Below, piece after piece: positions 40,028-50,269 of a stretch of DNA of 64,000 bases (position 1 is its first letter; each line of letters begins with the position of its first letter). The stretch is from positions 1-64,000 of the IMG/VR virus record IMGVR_UViG_3300032236_001859, one strand, 5' to 3'. This DNA is from a virus. Both the position numbers and the translations under genes were made by a program. The notes under the pieces were generated by a model, which did not search any database, was not told where the DNA came from, and saw only the letters and a program-made list of their open reading frames with translations.

Positions 40028-43000
40028 CCGCACCGAGCAGCGAGACGACTTCAGCCTTGGGGAGTTTGACCCCCCAACGCGTGAAGATTTCAATGTCGAC
40101 TCCGAGGTTCTTATCTGTCCCCGGAATCTTACATGCAGTACCCATGCAGAACTTGATGACCTTCACCATCTGGGGTACTGATGGGATTGGAACCTGGAAC
40201 AAGAAGGCATCATGGATTGGCAAGATGATGCTGAACCCAAGGGCCTTCCCGATATCCGTTCTATACCGGAATCGGTATAGGTTGATTCCTGCCAGACTGA
40301 GGAGAAAGGCCACAGATCCCTGAATGGGACTATTCGAGGCCTGGCGACGCGCCGCGGCCTGCTGTGACTTCGAGAGCTGACGCACACCAGTGAAGTACCG
40401 GCGACGACGGGCGCAGTCTTCTACCCATCCGTTCTCGATCGCTGAATCCATGTTCGCCTGCATCCAGGCCCACGCCACGGAGAACCGTTTTGCGAACCCG
40501 TTGATAAGCCCCTGTGTTTCATCTTGTGTAATAGAAACACCTGCCTTACCGATCTCACGTGTTAAAGCACGTGCTCCTCTTCCGTATAAGATTCCAAAAT
40601 TCACTGTTTTGCTTGCATCTCGAAAATCCTTATAGGATTTCTTGAACTTGTCACACCACTTGTCATACGGGCACCCCTTGGTGACCACACCACCATCTAA
40701 TACAGTAATCGCAGCCTCCATCTCAGCGAGCAGGGGTAGCTTGAAAGCCACACATGCCATTTCTGAGTGGAGGTCACGCCCCTGCTGCACAATCGCGGTG
40801 AGCACGGGATCCCCGGAGGCATACGCTAACTGGGCGAGCTCCGCGGTCTGAAAGTCGGCCTCGATGAGGACATAACCTTCAGGGGCTATAAGACAGGACT
40901 TATAGCTCGGGATATTGAGACGCTTGTCAGGCGGGATCCAGGAACCATCAGTAGGCTTCTTGTCGTCATCCGTCCTACGTTTATATTCCTTGACATCGCA
41001 GCCAAAGAAGTAATCCACGAACACCGCGAAGGCTTCAGACTCCTGACGTTTCGGAGATGTCTGGAGGTTCGGCTTCGATGACCGGTATCGATGGGTTTCC
41101 GAGGTCTGCCAAAGATGGGTTCTTACACGCCCATCCCGGTAGATGTTGTTATGGATCCCTTTGCCATCACAGGGTACCCCGAACTCATTGAGCTCCACGG
41201 CGTGGAGATAGTCCCGCAAGAACTTCCCAAGGATGAGAACCTGCTGGAGATATTTAATCTCGTCGCAGGGGTACTTGAGAGCCAGGAGGTCCAGGGATTC
41301 CGACTTCGTTGATGGCGTATGCCTATCCGCGACGCCGGCGAGCATGATCTCTTCCCAATCCCGTGGATACTTATCTGTATTCGAGATCGGGGTCATCCCA
41401 TGGAGAACCCTGGCACCCGGGGGGACCACGTGTGGCTTCTTGTCCCTGAAAACGCAGTCGCTGAACAAGAGCATGAGGACCTGATCCTTAGACCCCGGAT
41501 TAAACGAGGGCCAGTTCAGGAGTTCTCGGAGCTTGGCAAGGATGGCATCATAGACGGGTTGGTAGATCCCTCTGAGCTCAGTGCGCTGGACCTCATCGAC
41601 AAGGATACCCTGTCGTTCGACATCGAGGAGATGAAGTGAGGTCGGCGCCGTAATGTTCTTGTAGATCTCGAACAAGTGAGCGTTCTCTGGTTTCGCGAAC
41701 AAGTCGAGGAGGCAGTGTAGGGCCTCCCAGGTCACCGCGACGTCATCCATGCTATATGGAATCAGGATTTCATCGGGGATGTTGCGGTAACCAAAGTCGA
41801 GGTTGGACTCCCTGCCATTCTCAGTCAACCAGTCCTCCAGTGGCTTCCAGTAGTTCCCGAACTGGGGGGCAAACTTGCGAGTCAGGACTTCCAGGCCTTG
41901 GTCATCATCCCCGAAGAGGAGATGGTGCATCAGCATGGTATCGTAACCTGTCTCGAGTTTGTCGTCGACGTTGATCTCCATCTCGGAGAGCCGCTGGATA
42001 TCAACGCGGAGGTGGTGACCAGCAAGACGCACCTTGGGGTGCTCGAACAGGGCACGCATGGAATCCACGGCCTTCGCGATCTCGGCATCTGTCATGAAGG
42101 CGTGGCCCTGGCAACCATAGAAGCCGAAGTAAGCGGCTTCACCTCGATTCCAGGCGATCTGGACACTGAGCGTGTAGACCTCCTCCTCCCGGGCTACATC
42201 GTTTCCGAACTCGGTATCGAAAACGACGACTTCGACTTCACCGGATTCCACCTTGGCGATGACCTCTTTGCAGGTCGCCTCGATTTCCCACGGTGATGTG
42301 CAGACCCTGTACTTGGAGCGATCGACCTGGACCTGACTGACCCCGTTAAAGATCAGGAAGTCACGCGCACGCTCCAGGTAACTCCGGAAGACATCCAGTG
42401 AGGCATGCCCATAGGCGAACTGGTTGTGGCTGGGAACCACGAGAACCGTGGTACCATGCCAGTCGTGGAACTGGCCCTCATAGTTGTCCATCTTGGCATT
42501 TCTACCAAACAACCCCTTGAGAGCCTCTGATCCACTCGCAATGATCAACCTGGGGTTGAGCCCCAGGATGTCAGCCCTGAACAAGGCCGCATTCGACTTC
42601 TTGTGGGCCTCGCGATACGAGGTCATGCCTTCGCCCAGTGGGAACCGAATCGATGCGGTCAGGAAGATGTCCTTGAGGTTGAGACCTGAACCCGCGATCT
42701 CGTTTCTCAACCAGAGCCCGACGTCATCGCTGAGGTGGCTCTGGATGCTGAGATCCTCCCGGGTCGCCGGAGGTGTGATGTAAACAATGGGGACCCCCTT
42801 TCGCCACTCGTAAACCGGGGGGTTGTCGAGGATGCACCCAGGGAGATGTACGGGTTGCCCTGGGAACTTTACCTCGGGCAGCGTGATGATGCTGTTGCAG
42901 ATGTACTGGGCGGCCTGCTCCTCGGAGAGCTCGGGGCGAATCGCCCGTACTGCGATGAGGTGCATGGGATCCAGATCGATGACATCGGCGACAGCGGAGC

Positions 43001-43100
43001 GTGCAGTGGCCGCTTTGTGCGTGGCCACGATCTCGGAGACCATCCCCTCTAACCGGAGCTGCATGCCTTCTTCTGAATACGTGTTATCCAAGGTGTGCAC
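40023..43100 (-). CDS. Family A DNA polymerase with uracil-glycosylase-like N-terminal domain
   Basis: A 1025-residue polymerase. Residues about 95-255 resemble a UDG-superfamily fold (LKDIFLTASIRFPL, then GLNPRLIIASGSEALKGLFG and VVPSHNQFAYGH). A DEDD exonuclease follows (VVFDTEFG near 293, LAGHHLRVDIQRL, YSMDDVAVTWEA). The palm has motif A EADFQTAELAQLA (~743), motif B KTVNFGILYGRG (~832) and motif C LPIHDAFLFQVP (~961). Motif C is HDA rather than HDE. GTG 43100 has no spacing to AGGAG, so TTG 43091 (8-base spacing) may be the real start. This is the main replicase. Confidence 0.9.
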   Translation of the reverse strand: MHTLDNTYSEEGMQLRLEGMVSEIVATHKAATARSAVADVIDLDPMHLIAVRAIRPELSEEQAAQYICNSIITLPEVKFPGQPVHLPGCILDNPPVYEWRKGVPIVYITPPATREDLSIQSHLSDDVGLWLRNEIAGSGLNLKDIFLTASIRFPLGEGMTSYREAHKKSNAALFRADILGLNPRLIIASGSEALKGLFGRNAKMDNYEGQFHDWHGTTVLVVPSHNQFAYGHASLDVFRSYLERARDFLIFNGVSQVQVDRSKYRVCTSPWEIEATCKEVIAKVESGEVEVVVFDTEFGNDVAREEEVYTLSVQIAWNRGEAAYFGFYGCQGHAFMTDAEIAKAVDSMRALFEHPKVRLAGHHLRVDIQRLSEMEINVDDKLETGYDTMLMHHLLFGDDDQGLEVLTRKFAPQFGNYWKPLEDWLTENGRESNLDFGYRNIPDEILIPYSMDDVAVTWEALHCLLDLFAKPENAHLFEIYKNITAPTSLHLLDVERQGILVDEVQRTELRGIYQPVYDAILAKLRELLNWPSFNPGSKDQVLMLLFSDCVFRDKKPHVVPPGARVLHGMTPISNTDKYPRDWEEIMLAGVADRHTPSTKSESLDLLALKYPCDEIKYLQQVLILGKFLRDYLHAVELNEFGVPCDGKGIHNNIYRDGRVRTHLWQTSETHRYRSSKPNLQTSPKRQESEAFAVFVDYFFGCDVKEYKRRTDDDKKPTDGSWIPPDKRLNIPSYKSCLIAPEGYVLIEADFQTAELAQLAYASGDPVLTAIVQQGRDLHSEMACVAFKLPLLAEMEAAITVLDGGVVTKGCPYDKWCDKFKKSYKDFRDASKTVNFGILYGRGARALTREIGKAGVSITQDETQGLINGFAKRFSVAWAWMQANMDSAIENGWVEDCARRRRYFTGVRQLSKSQQAAARRQASNSPIQGSVAFLLSLAGINLYRFRYRTDIGKALGFSIILPIHDAFLFQVPIPSVPQMVKVIKFCMGTACKIPGTDKNLGVDIEIFTRWGVKLPKAEVVSLLGAA

Positions 43101-44295
43101 TCCTATGGGATGCCGGCAGGGCTTGCAGGAGACCCCGCATCACAGCCCAACCGAGGTCAGCGGGATCAGGAACCTTTAATCGCTTCGACTTCTCCATTTT
43201 GGGGATCAAACCATCTTGCTCAGCCTTGCGTTGCTTCATCGCCGCATTCGCAGCTGCCATGACATCAGGGGGATACCTGAGCAGCATGGCAGGGATTCGG
43301 AGCCCCGCGCGATCCAAGCGATCCTTGAGCTCCTGCGCAAAGATACGCCCGTTGTCATTGGGGTCATACCGAACTCCTATCTTCCGACGTGTCGTGGGAT
43401 CCGGGATCATGGTCTCGGGATCCAAGGCGATGACTGCTGTCTTGAAATCCCTGACGATGAGGCTTACCCGCCTGGGGTCGAGCTCCTTGCCAAAGATCGC
43501 GGTGGCCGAGGGGCCACTGGCAATCGAGGCCGGGATGCCTTCAGTGAGCACGACGACATCACCACATTGGCGTGGCAAGTTATCCCAGTTGTAGAACACC
43601 TTCTTGAACCCCGTGGGGAAGTACCACCGCTGAGTAGCCTGGGGATCCAGTGATCTCCCCTGCCAGGACACCCACTTCCCGTCTTGTTTGATGGGAAAGA
43701 TGATTCGGTTGTACGCCGCGGGGTACCTGGGATCCGGTGTAGCACAGTAGCCTACCTTGAAGTAGTCACTGATTACATCGGGATCGAAGCCATATTTTCT
43801 AACCACGAACTCACGTGCGGGGTGCCCACTGGGGAGATCCCGTAGGAACAGGACTCCAGTGGGAAGATCCTGGGTAGCCGAGACCTCTGGGCCCCCTGGC
43901 TTAGATGCCTGGGAACTCATTATGCGTGCCACCGAAAACCCGACGAGATCGGGATTCTTTTTCAGGTAGTCCTCTATGGCCGCAAAGGCGGGGTGCTTGT
44001 GAAACTTGCAGCCCTCGTTGTGACACTTGTAGAGATGCCTGAGAATCGTTGGAGCAATGTTGCGATCCAATGGGGTCAGGAGTCGATGCCCGATTTCGAG
44101 TCGGGATGTGGTGTCCCCGCATACCGGGCAACACACGTAATACTGCTCACCCCCATATTCAATTCTTGGGACCCGCGGTGTTTTCGTGGTATCCCATGAC
44201 CATCTCGCATTTTCACCCCGGGACGTCACCCTGACCCTCCCAAAGATGGAGGTCAGGGCATCGAAGAGCGCCGGGTTTAATACCGTACGTGCCAT
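43084..44295 (-). CDS. DnaG-type DNA primase
   Basis: The 403-residue protein has an N-terminal zinc site (CCPVCGD at 55-61 with CHNEGC about 90-97), a linker, and a Toprim core (VVVLTEGIPASIASG with TAIFG, then AVIALDPETM), which coordinates metal for RNA primer synthesis. Length suits a phage primase without a fused helicase. AGGAGGAG precedes the ATG. It lies between the DnaB-like helicase and the polymerase and overlaps both or nearly so, as expected for a replisome operon. Confidence 0.85.
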   Translation of the reverse strand: MARTVLNPALFDALTSIFGRVRVTSRGENARWSWDTTKTPRVPRIEYGGEQYYVCCPVCGDTTSRLEIGHRLLTPLDRNIAPTILRHLYKCHNEGCKFHKHPAFAAIEDYLKKNPDLVGFSVARIMSSQASKPGGPEVSATQDLPTGVLFLRDLPSGHPAREFVVRKYGFDPDVISDYFKVGYCATPDPRYPAAYNRIIFPIKQDGKWVSWQGRSLDPQATQRWYFPTGFKKVFYNWDNLPRQCGDVVVLTEGIPASIASGPSATAIFGKELDPRRVSLIVRDFKTAVIALDPETMIPDPTTRRKIGVRYDPNDNGRIFAQELKDRLDRAGLRIPAMLLRYPPDVMAAANAAMKQRKAEQDGLIPKMEKSKRLKVPDPADLGWAVMRGLLQALPASHRSAHLG

Positions 44296-44303
44296 ATCTC
44301 CTC

Positions 44304-45770
44304 CTATTCTTTGGGGACAGAGTGTTTATTGGTGCTCACCGTATTGCATGCAATTCTTCCATTGGAAACCGAGTAATCCTTGGCTTCCTCGAAAGAGGCG
44401 AACTCACCGGTGTGGCGTAAGACCACGCGGTCGTTACCACGAAGGGGTCTATCATTTCGCGCCTTGGGTACCCCCAGGATCTGGCGCCCCGTTCTGGAAT
44501 CACGGGGACCAATGGTGACAAAGTACCTGAGGGGAACCTGGAAATTGGTGCGTGAATCTGCACCACAATACTGATCGAAATCGAAGAACGCACCTTTCTT
44601 CGCGGCATCGCCAGACATCTGATGCGACAGCACAATGCAGATGTTATACTTTTGGGCGAGCTCGGCTGCCCAGGCGGCCACGAATGAAGTGGGTCCACGG
44701 AGATCGTCGGTCTCCCACTTGTTGCCTCTGAACTTCCGGGCCTTCGCCATTTCACCCATGGCGCCTGCCCAGTCAAAATATGCGATACGGAAACGACCAT
44801 CACCACTGGTCGCCGCGATCTCAATAGCGGTTTCAACACTGGTGAGATCGCCGTCATGCGCATTGACGAGATCCACGAACTTCACGTTGTCCTGCAGTTT
44901 CTGCAGGCGATCCATAGTGATGTCCCTATCAAGGTTCATCGCGATCGCCGCCTTGACGACGTCATCACCGTGGTCAAGCAAAGTATTCGTGGATAACCCG
45001 GTCGCACATGCCAACACGTTCCTGCGGTAATCGGCATCCATGCCTTGTTCCGCAATCGCCATAATAGCGGGTTTCCCCATCATGGCCTGGGCGATAACGA
45101 TCTGGTTACCCAGGGTGGTCTTGCCACCACCACCTGGGGCGACGAGCCCCATGGCAGCACTCTGGACCAGCCCACGCCCACCACCAACCCGGACGTCAAG
45201 GAAATCGACACCGGAGAGAACACGAGGAACCTGCTCAACTTTCTCAAATGGGTTGAACGCGGTGCTCGGGGCACTGAAGGCGCGTGAACGCTCCATGTCG
45301 AGGGCAGTGGACCTCTTCGAGAGTTCACTCAGGAAGTTGTCACTGTTCTGGTTTCGCTGGGCTTCCTCGATCAGCGCCTTGGCCTGGGCATCAAACCGAC
45401 ACGTTCTAATCATGTGGTCGTATAACGCCTTGGCCAACTTGGCGCTGCTATCTGTAACAGTAGGCATGAACACATGAACAAAGTTCTCGGTGTCGTTCTG
45501 GAAAGCCGCGGCCTCTGGCGAATATGGATTCAAGAATCGCTGCGCCAAAGCAAAGATTTCTGCCTTAAATGCGGGCTGATCCGGGGGTACCTTATATCGC
45601 TCGAAATAAGCCTGGATCGTGGAGAACGCCGCAGAACACCAGTACGAGCACCCAATGGGCTCCGATGTAAACCATTCGGATTGTAGGTTTGCCGAGGCAT
45701 CCTTACAAAACCTGGGGTTGTATAACATGTGCCCGATGACGATGTAGTAATGCTGAGGTGTGAAGTTCAT
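44304..45770 (-). CDS. DnaB-like replicative helicase
   Basis: Residues about 185-460 form a RecA-type hexameric helicase core: Walker A APGGGGKTTL (211-220), Walker B IAYFDWAGAM, and NICIVLSHQMSG matching the conserved Q/H motif before a loop. The N-terminal 160 residues are helical, as in the DnaB collar. It would unwind DNA 5'-3' ahead of the polymerase with the primase encoded next door. The Gly-rich P-loop (GGGGKT) is typical. It overlaps the following 197-residue gene by 4 bases. Confidence 0.8.
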   Translation of the reverse strand: MNFTPQHYYIVIGHMLYNPRFCKDASANLQSEWFTSEPIGCSYWCSAAFSTIQAYFERYKVPPDQPAFKAEIFALAQRFLNPYSPEAAAFQNDTENFVHVFMPTVTDSSAKLAKALYDHMIRTCRFDAQAKALIEEAQRNQNSDNFLSELSKRSTALDMERSRAFSAPSTAFNPFEKVEQVPRVLSGVDFLDVRVGGGRGLVQSAAMGLVAPGGGGKTTLGNQIVIAQAMMGKPAIMAIAEQGMDADYRRNVLACATGLSTNTLLDHGDDVVKAAIAMNLDRDITMDRLQKLQDNVKFVDLVNAHDGDLTSVETAIEIAATSGDGRFRIAYFDWAGAMGEMAKARKFRGNKWETDDLRGPTSFVAAWAAELAQKYNICIVLSHQMSGDAAKKGAFFDFDQYCGADSRTNFQVPLRYFVTIGPRDSRTGRQILGVPKARNDRPLRGNDRVVLRHTGEFASFEEAKDYSVSNGRIACNTVSTNKHSVPKE

Positions 45771-46360
45771 TTGAACACCTCACCTAGCTCTACAAAGAGC
45801 TTCTGAGCGGTGGATGAGGCAAGGAACTCGCGTCGAGCCTCCTCACGGCACGCCTCGGCGATGCCTGGTAGGTGATAATGCGTGGACATGACAAACCTCA
45901 TCAGGGGTGTGAACTCAAACCAAACTGTCCGCAGGATACCCTCGGGGGAGCCAATGCTGACATACCTTTTCCAGCGGTCAAGCTGTAATTGGTAACGATG
46001 TAGGTCAATATCGGCTGTACTAATCAAGACATCCCGTGCCCCTGTGGTCACGGTTTCAGATGCCAAGCCCTGAGGGTATAATTGGGCACCTGTCTTGAGG
46101 AGATACCCGATCTGGGTGTTCACGAAGACCCCAGGGGATTCCCCGAGACGCCTCGCGATCTCCGCTGCCTTGATGAAATACCTGCGTTGCTGCTTCGAGC
46201 ACCCCGTGGATTCGGGGACCACTGCTCTCCTGGCTTCAACGAAGGCGCGCTCGATGGCAGTGGCACCCCGATCGATTTCAGGGCTTACCTGGGGTTCCGA
46301 GGCAGGCTCAAAACCAGTCTCGACGCTGGAGACTTTCTTTCTCTTGTAGCCAGTTTTCAT
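45767..46360 (-). CDS. Hypothetical protein, 197 aa, in the replisome operon
   Basis: Not recognised. A basic N-terminal 30 residues (MKTGYKRKKVSSVETGF) then a helical body (YFIKAAEIARRLGESPGVFV). It lies between two helicases with 4-base overlaps on both sides, in the place where helicase loaders often sit. No Walker motif is visible, so an AAA+ loader is excluded. Confidence 0.75.
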   Translation of the reverse strand: MKTGYKRKKVSSVETGFEPASEPQVSPEIDRGATAIERAFVEARRAVVPESTGCSKQQRRYFIKAAEIARRLGESPGVFVNTQIGYLLKTGAQLYPQGLASETVTTGARDVLISTADIDLHRYQLQLDRWKRYVSIGSPEGILRTVWFEFTPLMRFVMSTHYHLPGIAEACREEARREFLASSTAQKLFVELGEVFK

Positions 46361-47811
46361 GAGCCCACCTCGTAGATCCAGCCATTCCGCTTGTAGACCT
46401 TGAAGCGATTCGCTGACCGCGCCTTCATATCCGTGCTGAAGACATCGTTGAAATCGATGAGGAGTCCATACTCCTTTTTGCCATCGTGGCCCTTACGACT
46501 CAGACGCCCGGGGACCTGACCACTCGCGATCTCAGTTGAGGTGCCCTCGGCGCGGACGAGGACATCGAGGCCCAAGAAGTTGACCCCCTTGGACCACTTA
46601 TACGTCGCGATGACTTTGCGGAGGGTTCCCGCTGAGAACTCTTTCTTCATCCGAGCACAGTCGTCTTTGGATGGCGCCGACTGCGTGCTCTGCATGGACC
46701 CCACTCGACGCAGCTGAGCCTCCTTGTCGTCGTCGAGTTCACCGGTGACGACAACAAACTCTGGGAGGACCTGCTGAAGCAGGAAGGCGTGTTCAGTTTT
46801 CTCCACCATGATCAGGATCTGGGGATCCGGGGCTTCAGTGATCTCAGCACGCCTCACCGCATGCGCAATCAAATCATTGCGCGCCTTATTACGCCAGACC
46901 GCGACACGATCCTTGGCGACCTTGTTGGTCATCCCGGTGACATCGGGTCCAATCTTACTCTCGTAGACCCGATACCTGAGTTGGCAGATGTTCCCGGACT
47001 CCACGGCCTCCTGATAGGGGACATGGTGGATCACGGGTCCAAACAAGGCCTCCATGAACCCATCGGCACCATCACTGCGTCCCTTGGGGGTAGCCGTGAA
47101 TGCCTGGAACTTGGCGCGGGGGAACCGGTTGAACATGTCGATGAAGTTCGGGGTAAGCACGGCATGACATTCATCGGTCATCAGCAAGTTGATATTGGGG
47201 TCCAACTTTAACAACGAGTGTGTAACCGCTACGGTTACCCTGCGCTGCTTGTGCTTACCGCCACCCACGATGCCCACTGAATACCCGAGATCGGGTACCA
47301 AGGCCTCATATATTTCTTTGGCGACATCCGTACTCGGAACAGTGATCCCAATCAGGGAATTGGGATATGCCCGCACTATCATGCGCATGATAAAGCTCTT
47401 GCCCCATCCGGTTGGACAACTAATTACGCCACAACGATTTGCGAGGAGCTTGCAGACCACCTCGGCCTGGGATCCCCGCCAAGAGATCCCCTGAAGTCTG
47501 GTGAGTTCTGGATCCGGGAGCCCGCACGGGGTAAAATCCCTGACCTCGACTTCATGGCCCTGCTTGGTGAGTTCAGCATGGATCCGGTACCCGTAACCCG
47601 AGTAGGTCACGAATACCGGGGCTCCATCGGGTTGGGTGTCATACCAGAACAAGGTGTGGTTTTCAGATAGCCTGACTTGCTTCCACCCCGTTTCCGCAGT
47701 GGGCTGTAACTGAATCATTCGGGTGACAACACAAGCCTGCTCGAACTGTTTTCCAAGAGGCGCCGGGCTCAGGGAGACCATGCGCCCCAGATATGTCAGC
47801 ACTGCTTTCAT
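46357..47811 (-). CDS. SF2 DNA helicase, UvsW-like
   Basis: A 484-residue SF2 helicase. Walker A CPTGWGKSF (~131-139), motif II LMTDECHAV (DECH), motif III FTATPKGRSDG, and a motif VI region GQVPGRLSRKGHDGKKE with LLIDFND. T4 UvsW unwinds R-loops and branched DNA and switches replication to the recombination-dependent mode, consistent with the RecA-like, SbcCD-like and RuvAB genes here. GAGGAG precedes the ATG. Confidence 0.8.
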   Translation of the reverse strand: MKAVLTYLGRMVSLSPAPLGKQFEQACVVTRMIQLQPTAETGWKQVRLSENHTLFWYDTQPDGAPVFVTYSGYGYRIHAELTKQGHEVEVRDFTPCGLPDPELTRLQGISWRGSQAEVVCKLLANRCGVISCPTGWGKSFIMRMIVRAYPNSLIGITVPSTDVAKEIYEALVPDLGYSVGIVGGGKHKQRRVTVAVTHSLLKLDPNINLLMTDECHAVLTPNFIDMFNRFPRAKFQAFTATPKGRSDGADGFMEALFGPVIHHVPYQEAVESGNICQLRYRVYESKIGPDVTGMTNKVAKDRVAVWRNKARNDLIAHAVRRAEITEAPDPQILIMVEKTEHAFLLQQVLPEFVVVTGELDDDKEAQLRRVGSMQSTQSAPSKDDCARMKKEFSAGTLRKVIATYKWSKGVNFLGLDVLVRAEGTSTEIASGQVPGRLSRKGHDGKKEYGLLIDFNDVFSTDMKARSANRFKVYKRNGWIYEVGS

Positions 47812-47835
47812 CGCGACTCCTCGCCGCGATGGACC

Positions 47836-50244
47836 TCAGGAGGCCAACGCGGCATTGTTTCCAATGGTTACGGTTTGATCAAAGAATCCCATGAGAGAGG
47901 CCTCATGGGTGACCACGATGACCTGTCGATGACTCGCCGCTGAAACCTTCTTGAGCTCGAGCAGCACGGTTTGCAGATTGTGGATATTGGTTTTGTCGAG
48001 GTAGCTGCTGGGTTCGTCGAGAACGATGAGCCCCGCATTCCTGGCAAAGGTATCCGACATCGCAACCCGGAAGCTCGAGGATCCCACGATTTGTTCGCCA
48101 CCACTGAGACGGGCGGCGTCCATTTCGGCTTCGGCACCGTTTTCATCTGGCTTCAGAGCACGGAACTCCATGTTCTCATTGATCCAGAGGCGGAATGGGG
48201 CATTCCACTTATCGAGATACCACCCCAACTGGTTATTGATGATCGCGGCATACTCCCGCATGGCCACTGCTGGCAAATTGGTGGGATGCAGGATATCACG
48301 GACCTTGTTGACAGTTTCCACCCAGGCTTGATCCCGGGCTTCACGACGCGCGGTCTCCGCGAGACGGTTGGCCTCGCTTTGACGCATGGTCACCGAGGCA
48401 ACATTGGCGGCATGGGTGGCCTCGATCTGGGCCTGCGACTTCCGGAGCTCGGCGAGTCGTCTGGTATCCGCTACAGCGGCATCGACTTCCTGGGGGCTCG
48501 GGGCATCGAGCTGCCTTCCCAAGGCGATCACCGCGGATTCCGCGGAGGCCACCTCGTTATCAGCTGAAGTCAACTTGACCACGGCGGCATCCCGGGTGCG
48601 CTGGAGTCCCACATGGGCATCCAGGGCAGCCCTGATCTGGGCGAGTTCACGATCAATGGTTTCGATCTCACCTGGAGCCGGTGTGGCCACCCCACCCAGG
48701 GATTCCAGGAGTTGCTTACTGGACTGGAGTCCGGCGAGGGCCTGCTGGCGCTGGTATGCCGCATTCCGCTTCGCCGTGAGATCCGCAGATGCCGCATTTG
48801 CCTTCGCCGTCGCCGCCTTGAGATGGTTACTAAAGAACTCGGCGGCCTGGACTGCGATCGCATGAACTCTCGCAGCGGCGGTCTGCACGTCACCCATGCA
48901 CCGGTTGATCTCTTCTCCCTTGGCGAACTCGAGTTCGGATCGGCGCTTCTCCCGCTGTATGGTGAGTTCAGTGATCGAGGCACGAATCGCGGCGATGTGC
49001 GCGGGGCCCCCTTTGACCTCCTGTTTGCAGGTCGGACAGAACCCGGTCTCGAAACCCTGGATATCACCGGTGCGCCGGTTGATCTCCGCTGACCACGCGA
49101 CGAGATCGGCATCGGTGAGAACATTCCGGGCCTTGGCTTCGTCGAGGGCTCGTGTCGCGGCTTCCTGGGCTGCCTTGGCTTCGATCTCCGCTGGGATCAA
49201 GGCACGGTTGCCCCGTGCCGCGTTCTCCGCAGTGGCGAGTTCAGCGGCCGCCGTGGCCGCAGCGGCCTCCGCGGCCTGGCCTTCCTCTGCGGTGACCTCA
49301 GGGTTCATGAGCAGAGTGGCTTGATAAGACGCCACTGCAGCAGCCGCGTTCTGGCGTTGGTTGACCTGGGAAAGCGCGACTTCGATCTGAGCCCGACGAT
49401 TCCGCATCGAGTCCGCTTTTTCAGTGAGCCCCTGGACAACCCTGGCCTCCAGGGCTGCTGTCGCCGTGGCGAGCTCGGAACGCGCCGTGGCCTGGGCCTG
49501 GAGTGCGGTTTGATGCCGATCCGTGGCCTGCGCCAAAGCGGCGCCATGGCGTTGCGCGGCATCTGCACGTCTCAGGACATCCTCAGCTGGTAACAGGGCC
49601 TCAATGGCTGCCTTGCCGGCTGCACAGGCCTCCTGGGAGACCAAGACCTCCGCTCTTGCCGCGGTGAGCAACTGAGCGGAATCCTTGAGGGCCTGGGAGA
49701 GCCCTGGGGTCAACGTGTACTTCGCGGCTTCCTCGCCGAGATAGCGATGGGCATCGGCGACACCCTGGAGACCGAAGACGCGTTGGAACTCCTTGAGGCG
49801 ATCCCCGGGGCGCTGGAATAGCACGGCGTTGATGGCCCCCTGGGGGACCAAGACTGCATCGAGGAGAACCTTGGCAGTGGATCCCGTGAGTGCGTTGAGC
49901 GTGCTCTGGACCTCAGCAGCCTTGATGATCTTCTGCTCACCCCCCGTGTTGTCCTTCCAGGACATCTCGACCTTCGCCGAGGTAATCCACCGCTTCAGGT
50001 AGTAATCGGTATCCCCGAAACGGATGGTACCCTCAACCCAGCCGGTCTTTGCACCCCAGCGGAGATTGTCTTCCTTCTTGCCGGGGTTGTTGGATTCCCC
50101 GGTGAGCAGGAATCGGATGGCGTCAAGGAAGTTGGACTTCCCGCGACCATTGGATCCAATGATTCCATTGAGGCCGGCGCCGAGTTCAACGGTGACATCC
50201 TCGTGCTGGCAGTAATTTCGCAGTGTTACAGTTTTTATGAACAC
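47836..50244 (-). CDS. SbcC/Rad50-like ATPase subunit (T4 gp46-like)
   Basis: GTG 50244 is the start, with AAAGGAG at 5 bases; the open frame further upstream is not coding. Walker A GSNGRGKSN (30-38), long Ala-rich coiled coils about 170-390 and 425-660, a zinc hook CPTC near 402-405, ABC signature LSGGEQ near 715 and Walker B LIVLDEPSS near 744 define the family. With its nuclease partner, encoded at 60081-61211, it processes DNA ends for recombination. The 802-residue length is shorter than E. coli SbcC (1048) but longer than T4 gp46. Confidence 0.9.
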   Translation of the reverse strand: MFIKTVTLRNYCQHEDVTVELGAGLNGIIGSNGRGKSNFLDAIRFLLTGESNNPGKKEDNLRWGAKTGWVEGTIRFGDTDYYLKRWITSAKVEMSWKDNTGGEQKIIKAAEVQSTLNALTGSTAKVLLDAVLVPQGAINAVLFQRPGDRLKEFQRVFGLQGVADAHRYLGEEAAKYTLTPGLSQALKDSAQLLTAARAEVLVSQEACAAGKAAIEALLPAEDVLRRADAAQRHGAALAQATDRHQTALQAQATARSELATATAALEARVVQGLTEKADSMRNRRAQIEVALSQVNQRQNAAAAVASYQATLLMNPEVTAEEGQAAEAAAATAAAELATAENAARGNRALIPAEIEAKAAQEAATRALDEAKARNVLTDADLVAWSAEINRRTGDIQGFETGFCPTCKQEVKGGPAHIAAIRASITELTIQREKRRSELEFAKGEEINRCMGDVQTAAARVHAIAVQAAEFFSNHLKAATAKANAASADLTAKRNAAYQRQQALAGLQSSKQLLESLGGVATPAPGEIETIDRELAQIRAALDAHVGLQRTRDAAVVKLTSADNEVASAESAVIALGRQLDAPSPQEVDAAVADTRRLAELRKSQAQIEATHAANVASVTMRQSEANRLAETARREARDQAWVETVNKVRDILHPTNLPAVAMREYAAIINNQLGWYLDKWNAPFRLWINENMEFRALKPDENGAEAEMDAARLSGGEQIVGSSSFRVAMSDTFARNAGLIVLDEPSSYLDKTNIHNLQTVLLELKKVSAASHRQVIVVTHEASLMGFFDQTVTIGNNAALAS

Positions 50245-50269
50245 GTGGACTCCTTTGCTGTGATTGTGA

